From assembly GCF_020410765.1 (NCBI RefSeq), contig NZ_CP084541.1:1235001-1299000 (forward strand): a DNA stretch of 64,000 nt. The letters run 5' to 3'. Each line of letters opens with the position of its first letter. The stretch's first letter is position 1. The stretch comes from Streptomyces marincola (GTDB taxonomy: Bacteria; Actinomycetota; Actinomycetes; Streptomycetales; Streptomycetaceae). The translations under genes were made by a program, and so were the position numbers. Shown here piece by piece: positions 59,884 through 64,000 of the stretch. A model generated the notes under the pieces. The model saw nothing but the letters and a program-made list of their open reading frames with translations, did not search any database and was not told the DNA's origin.

Positions 59884-61221
59884 GTGCTCAAGCGTCGAAC
59901 GCCTCGCGCGTTCAAGGACATCGCCGACATCGTCGTCGTCGGGGGCGGAACGGCCGGACTGGCCGCAGCCCACCACCTCACCGCCGCCGGGCTGACCGTG
60001 GTCCTGCTTGAGGCCGCGGACGACATCGGCGGCCGGATGACGACGGAACGCCGCGACGGCTTCCGCCTCGACCGGTCGGGCCCGCTGTCGCTCACCGACT
60101 CCCCCGCGCTCCGCCGCCTGCCGCGCCCGCTTCCGCTGCGCCCCCTCACCGGCGGCGTGCTGCTGTGCGGCCCGGACGCGGCCCGGCGGATCGGCGGCAG
60201 CGCGGGCCGGCGGCACCGCCACGAGGGCGAGCCCGCCGGCTCCCCGCCGGGCGGCCGGCCGCCGGGCGCGCCCGACGAGCAGGCGGCCGACCGCGACGGC
60301 CCCGCGTTCGACCGGGTCTGGCTGAAGGCCAACCTGGCCAGGCTCGGCCGCTCCCCCGGGCCCCGGCCGCGCGGCTCGGAGCCGACCGCGGCCGGCGCCC
60401 TGCGCACGCGCGGGATACCCCCGCGCATAGCCGAATCGTCCCTGCGCCCCCTGCTGTCGGCGCTGCTGCACGACCCGGACCTGGCCACATCGAGCCGCCT
60501 CGGGGACCTCGCGCTGCGCGCGTTCGCCCGGCACGGCCTCGGCCTGCCCGCCGGCGGCGCGGCGGCGCTGCCCGGCCTGCTCGCGGCCTGCCTGCCGCCC
60601 GGGGCGGTGCGCACCGGCGTGCGGGTCGAGTCGGTCTCGACGACGGAGGTCACGACGCGGGCGCACGGGACGTTCGCCTGCCGCGGCGTCGTGGTCGCGA
60701 CCGGTGCCGCGGAGGCCGCCCGGCTGCTGCCGGGGCTGCGCGTGCCCGCGTTCCGCCCGGTGACCGTGCTGCACCACGCGGCGCCTGACGGGGTGCGTTC
60801 CGGCGCCACGCTCGTCGTGGAGGCCGCCGGGCGCGGCCCGCTCGCGCACAGCCTGGCCGCCTCGGCGGCCGACCCGTCCCGCGCCCCCGAGGGCAGGACC
60901 CTGGTCACCTCCGTGGTCCTCGGGCACCGGGCGGCCGAGCCGGCCGAGCTGCTCGACAAGGCCGCGCGGCCCCAGCTCACCGAGATGCACCAGGCACCGG
61001 CCGACGACTGGGAGCTGCTCGCCGCCCACCACGACCCGCAGGCCGTCCCGGCCGTGCCGCCCCCGTACACCGGCGCCCGGTCGGCCCGCCTGCTCGACGG
61101 CCTGTACGTGTGCGGCGACCACCGGGACGCCCCTGGCCCCTCGGGGGACCTGGCATCGGCCCGCCGCGCCGCGTCCGCGGTGCTCGCAGACGCGGGGCTC
61201 GCCCCCGCGGCGGCCGGATGA
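59884..61221 (+). CDS. FAD-dependent oxidoreductase
   Basis: This 445-residue flavoprotein has the dinucleotide-binding VVVGGGTAGLAAAHHLTAAG followed by LLEAADDIGGRM, typical of amine oxidase/phytoene desaturase-like enzymes. A low-complexity, Gly/Pro/Arg-rich insert (about 100-145) interrupts the FAD domain. The C-terminal GLYVCGDHRDAPGPSGDLASARRAA closes the FAD site. The substrate is unknown. The GTG at 59884 has AGGAGG 4 bases upstream. It is convergent with the TPR regulator, 4 bases apart. Confidence 0.85.
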   Translation: MLKRRTPRAFKDIADIVVVGGGTAGLAAAHHLTAAGLTVVLLEAADDIGGRMTTERRDGFRLDRSGPLSLTDSPALRRLPRPLPLRPLTGGVLLCGPDAARRIGGSAGRRHRHEGEPAGSPPGGRPPGAPDEQAADRDGPAFDRVWLKANLARLGRSPGPRPRGSEPTAAGALRTRGIPPRIAESSLRPLLSALLHDPDLATSSRLGDLALRAFARHGLGLPAGGAAALPGLLAACLPPGAVRTGVRVESVSTTEVTTRAHGTFACRGVVVATGAAEAARLLPGLRVPAFRPVTVLHHAAPDGVRSGATLVVEAAGRGPLAHSLAASAADPSRAPEGRTLVTSVVLGHRAAEPAELLDKAARPQLTEMHQAPADDWELLAAHHDPQAVPAVPPPYTGARSARLLDGLYVCGDHRDAPGPSGDLASARRAASAVLADAGLAPAAAG

Positions 61222-61225
61222 CGGG

Positions 61226-62839
61226 TCAGCCGAGCGTGGCCAGGCGCTCGCGGTAGACACGGACGGCCGCGGCGTCCCGGAACGGCTCCAGGCGGCTCTC
61301 GAAGTCCTGGAGGTACTCGTGGACGCGGACCGACCGCATCTCACCCGCCTGCGCGGCGGCCTCCGCGGCCAGCGTGCAGGCGTGCTCCACGTCCCCGAGG
61401 CCCAGCCGCGCGCTGGCCAGCACCACGCGGCAGAACAGCCTGCTGCGGGCGTAGGCGGGGCTGCGCAGCTGGAGGGAGCGCTCCGCGTGCCGGGCGGCGG
61501 CCCGGTACTGCTGGAGGTCGCGGTGGCAGTGCGCGAACTCGTCGGCCAGCTGCGCCTCGTCGAAGAACCGCGCCCACGCCGGCACGTCGTCGGCCGTCCG
61601 CGCGGCCTCCAGGGCGCGCTCGGCGCGGGCGAGGGCCGCCGTGCAGGATCTGACCTCGCCGAGCAGCCCGTGGCCGCGCGCCTCGACGCTGTGCAGCAGC
61701 GCCTGCACCACGGGCGGCACCGAACTGGCCATGCCCTGCTGGGCCACCCTGGCCAGCTGGACGGCCTCCCTGCCGTGCCCGAGGTACACGGCCTGCCGGC
61801 TCATCGAGACCAGCACGTAGGCGCCGTAGCTGCGGTCGCCCGCGGCCTGCGCCAGGCGCAGCGCCTGCACGAAGTAGCGCTGCGCCAGGCCGTGGGCGGC
61901 GATGTCGTAGGCCGTCCAGCCCGCGAGGCGGGTCAGGTCGGCGGCGGCGGAGAACAGCTTGCGGCCGGTCTGCTCGCCGTAGGCGCCGCGCAGCATCGGT
62001 TCGAGCTCGTTCTCCAGATACCGGACAAGGGCCTGCCTGGCGTGGCCGCCGCCGTACGCCTGGTCCAGGGTGCGGAACAGGTCCGCGACCGAGCGCAGGG
62101 CCGCGATGTCGCCGGCCGTGACGCGCTGGCCAGGCCCGCGCTCGACGCGGTCGAGGCGGCTGGGCCGCGCGGCCTGCGGCACCGGGCGGCGCGCGCCCGG
62201 CGGCTGCGGCGGCCGGCCCTGGGCCGCCGGGTCGGCCGCGCCCGGCTGGGGCGGCACGCCCGGCTGCGGCGGCCTGACGGGCCCGCGCGCCTGCTCGGGC
62301 ACGCGGGCGGCCGGCGGCGCCTCGGCCCCGGGGGCCGGGGGCTCGGGCGGCTCGCCGCGCGCGACCCGTTCGTCCGGGCGGCCGATGAGCCAGTCGCGGC
62401 TCGGGACCACGAGGCCGGCCGGGGTGAACGCGATCTTGCGCAGCTCGGCGTAGCTGCCGGAGTCCTTGCGCCACAGGCCGGCGACGATGTCGACGGCCTC
62501 GGCAGGACTCGCGGCGAACTCAAGACCCGCGTAGACCGGCGCGCACGCCTCAAGGCCGAGGTCCTGCGCCGACAACCGGCGGCCGAGCCGCCGGGTGAAC
62601 ACCTCGGCGATCAGCGCCGGGGTCGTGCCGCGCGGCCGTTGCCCCCGCAGCCAGCGGGTGACCGACGTCTTGTCGTAGCGGAGATCGAGGCCGTGTTCGA
62701 GGCCGAGCTGGTCGACGCGTCTGGCCAGACCGGCGTGTGAGAATCCGGCCTCGGCGATGAGTGCGGCGAGCTGGCGGTTCGGAGTGCGCGGGGTTGTGGG
62801 CTGGGGGGAGGGCGGGCCTCCGGGTCGTTCCGTGGACAT
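61226..62839 (-). CDS. NsdA-like TPR regulatory protein
   Basis: This 537-residue protein begins with a helix-turn-helix-like region (RQLAALIAEAGFSHAGLARRVDQL and TSVTRWLRGQRPRG). A Pro/Ala-rich linker (about 180-260) precedes a C-terminal tetratricopeptide-like helical array. The layout matches Streptomyces NsdA-type negative regulators of differentiation and antibiotic production. The ATG at 62839 has AGGAG about 12 bases upstream. It is divergent from lipB. I do not know its targets. Confidence 0.8.
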   Translation of the reverse strand: MSTERPGGPPSPQPTTPRTPNRQLAALIAEAGFSHAGLARRVDQLGLEHGLDLRYDKTSVTRWLRGQRPRGTTPALIAEVFTRRLGRRLSAQDLGLEACAPVYAGLEFAASPAEAVDIVAGLWRKDSGSYAELRKIAFTPAGLVVPSRDWLIGRPDERVARGEPPEPPAPGAEAPPAARVPEQARGPVRPPQPGVPPQPGAADPAAQGRPPQPPGARRPVPQAARPSRLDRVERGPGQRVTAGDIAALRSVADLFRTLDQAYGGGHARQALVRYLENELEPMLRGAYGEQTGRKLFSAAADLTRLAGWTAYDIAAHGLAQRYFVQALRLAQAAGDRSYGAYVLVSMSRQAVYLGHGREAVQLARVAQQGMASSVPPVVQALLHSVEARGHGLLGEVRSCTAALARAERALEAARTADDVPAWARFFDEAQLADEFAHCHRDLQQYRAAARHAERSLQLRSPAYARSRLFCRVVLASARLGLGDVEHACTLAAEAAAQAGEMRSVRVHEYLQDFESRLEPFRDAAAVRVYRERLATLG

Positions 62840-63037
62840 CGGCGGTGCGGTCTCCTGCCTTACGGCTGTGCGGCTGGAACGGCGTGAATGTAACGGTCCT
62901 GCCCGGTTTAGTCGGCTCCTCGCCCGTGGATTCATCCATATGTGTGAGCCTGAGGGTCTCGGGAGGATGGCTTCCGCGCGGGATTAGAGTGGAACCGAGA
63001 CACGACACATGTGTACGAAAACGAAGGAGCCGCGGCC

Positions 63038-63826
63038 GTGAGCGAGCTGCGCTTTGCCCATCTGGGCTTCGGTACCGAAGCCGTCGACTACCACGTGGCG
63101 TGGCAGGAGCAACGGCGGGTGCACACGGCCCGGTTCGCCGACGAGATCCCCGACACCTGCCTCCTGCTCGAACACACCCCGGTGTACACGGCGGGCCGGC
63201 GCACCGAGGACAGTGAGCGCCCGCTGGACGGCACGCCCGTCGTGGACGTCGACCGGGGCGGCAAGATCACCTGGCACGGACCCGGGCAGCTCGTCGGCTA
63301 CCCGATCCTGAAGCTGCCGCGCCCGGTGGACGTCGTGGCGCACGTGCGGCGCATCGAGGAGGCCGTGATCCGGGCCTGCGCCGAGTTCGGCCTCGACACC
63401 ACGCGCGTGGAGGGCCGCAGCGGCGTGTGGGTGCTCGGCTCCGCGCTTGAGGGCACGGAGCGGCCGGGCACCGGCGGCCTGTCGCTCGACTTCGACCCGC
63501 GGCTGCACGACGAGGAGTTCGACCCGCGGCTGAGCGGCCCCGAGTACGCGCCGTCCAACGCGGGCCAGCGCGACGAGGACCGCAAGCTGTGCGCGATCGG
63601 CATCCGCGTGGCCAAGGGCGTGACGATGCACGGGTTCGCGTTGAACTGCGACCCGGACAACACCTCGTTCGACCGCATCGTGCCCTGCGGCATCCGCGAC
63701 GCGGGGGTGACGTCGATCTCGCAGGAACTCGGCCGGAAGGTTCCGGTGACCGAGGTGGTTCCCGTGGTGGAGCGGCACCTGCGCGCCGTGCTCGACGCCG
63801 AGGTCCCGCTGCCGCGGGCCGTCTGA
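63038..63826 (+). CDS. lipB: Octanoyltransferase
   Basis: LipB moves the octanoyl group from acyl carrier protein to lipoyl domains, the first step of de novo lipoylation. The 262 residues show RRVHTARFADEIPDTCLLLEHTP, RGGKITWHGPGQLVGYPI, the catalytic Lys in IRVAKGVTMHGFALN and the catalytic Cys in IVPCGIRDAGVTS. Length includes a Gly/Asp-rich insert (about 145-180) longer than in many relatives. The GTG at 63038 has AAGGAG 8 bases upstream. It precedes lipA by 64 bp. Confidence 0.95.
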   Translation: MSELRFAHLGFGTEAVDYHVAWQEQRRVHTARFADEIPDTCLLLEHTPVYTAGRRTEDSERPLDGTPVVDVDRGGKITWHGPGQLVGYPILKLPRPVDVVAHVRRIEEAVIRACAEFGLDTTRVEGRSGVWVLGSALEGTERPGTGGLSLDFDPRLHDEEFDPRLSGPEYAPSNAGQRDEDRKLCAIGIRVAKGVTMHGFALNCDPDNTSFDRIVPCGIRDAGVTSISQELGRKVPVTEVVPVVERHLRAVLDAEVPLPRAV

Positions 63827-63890
63827 GAGCACCACAAGCACAGGCGTACGCTGGAGTTCGCCGAAGATTCGAAAGTGTAGGGAGCCGGAC

Positions 63891-64000
63891 GTGTCCGCTG
63901 TCGCACCCGATGGCCGCAAGATGCTGCGCCTTGAGGTCCGGAACAGCCAGACCCCGATCGAGCGCAAGCCCGAGTGGATCAAGACCCGGGCGAGAATGGG
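63891..64000 (+). CDS. lipA: Lipoyl synthase, N-terminal part only
   Basis: The first 36 codons of lipoyl synthase are present (SAVAPDGRKMLRLEVRNSQT, then EKPEW-like IERKPEWIKTRARMG); the gene runs off the window. LipA is a radical SAM enzyme that inserts two sulfurs into octanoyl-lysine. The radical-SAM cysteines are outside the window, so the call rests on the N-terminal motif PIERKPEWIKTRA and position after lipB. The GTG at 63891 has GGGAG 6 bases upstream. Confidence 0.92.
   Translation, partial: MSAVAPDGRKMLRLEVRNSQTPIERKPEWIKTRARM

Noticed and set aside
1..64000. Search for a mobile element, CRISPR array, tRNA/rRNA gene, prophage, defence island or biosynthetic cluster
   Set aside because: No transposase, integrase, spaced direct-repeat array, restriction, toxin, PKS or NRPS motif was recognised, and no RNA gene was noticed by eye; a tRNAscan-SE and Infernal run would settle the RNA question.

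Overview
The window is high-GC (well above 70%) actinobacterial chromosome, almost certainly Streptomyces or a close relative. GTG starts are common, most genes end and begin within a few bases of each other, and the gene order (bfr, DAHP synthase, trp leader with fused trpEG, macRS, glucokinase, NlpC/P60 pair, trpD, qcrBAC, ctaECDF, cysteine desulfurase-TusA, erpA, nadA, pspA, cobT/cobS, pepA, lpdA, sucB, lipB, lipA) matches, as I remember it, the SCO21xx region of the S. coelicolor core chromosome. I see no mobile element, CRISPR array, rRNA or tRNA gene, and no stretch whose composition looks foreign.

Layout. 1-2.4 kb: the end of a secreted lysozyme-like protein, a molybdopterin oxidoreductase, and the tail-to-tail pair bfr/bfd, each with a candidate iron box. 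2.5-6 kb: aromatic amino-acid entry, with DAHP synthase facing a Trp leader peptide, an attenuator and trpEG. 6-10 kb: the MacRS two-component system, an acyltransferase and an esterase. 10-16.4 kb: an exonuclease/phosphatase-fold protein, ROK glucokinase, a DUF5304-like protein, an ArsA-fold protein lacking both usual Walker lysines, an SRPBCC protein and an acyl-CoA synthetase. 16.5-24.8 kb: a divergent NTF2/MarR pair with a triple operator, a PimB-type mannosyltransferase, two NlpC/P60 hydrolases (one behind a long, probably structured leader), a NYN-domain protein, a stand-alone RAM protein and trpD.

25-34.4 kb: the cytochrome bcc-aa3 respiratory supercomplex, as ctaC-ctaD-ctaF and ctaE-qcrC-qcrA-qcrB, with a lipoprotein L,D-transpeptidase and an orphan receiver between the two blocks. 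34.6-41 kb: a sulfur and Fe-S neighbourhood (cysteine desulfurase-TusA fusion, ErpA, the [4Fe-4S] enzyme NadA) together with a PfkB kinase and a repeat-rich secreted protein of unknown function. 41-47.4 kb: a GNAT protein, a second two-component system, PspA/PspAA envelope stress proteins and a lipoprotein HtrA-like protease. 47.6-50.5 kb: late cobalamin assembly (cobT, cobS). 50.7-55.7 kb: pepA, then lpdA-sucB, which supply E3 and E2 of a 2-oxoacid dehydrogenase. 55.7-64 kb: GntR and WYL regulators, three redox enzymes, an NsdA-like TPR regulator, then lipB and the start of lipA, which attach lipoate to proteins such as SucB.

The genes are mostly housekeeping and I did not find a defence, mobile or secondary-metabolite system. 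What is most worth attention is regulatory and structural: the Trp attenuator whose leader peptide appears to be translated from a leaderless mRNA; paired iron boxes; two clusters of short inverted repeats that look like operators (MarR/NTF2 and erpA/nadA); a long leader before an NlpC/P60 gene; many start codons sitting exactly 6 bases after a -10 hexamer; a perfect 42-bp palindrome inside a coding region; and short in-frame repeats in neighbouring linker regions. All functional assignments come from recognising sequence motifs by eye; no database was searched.
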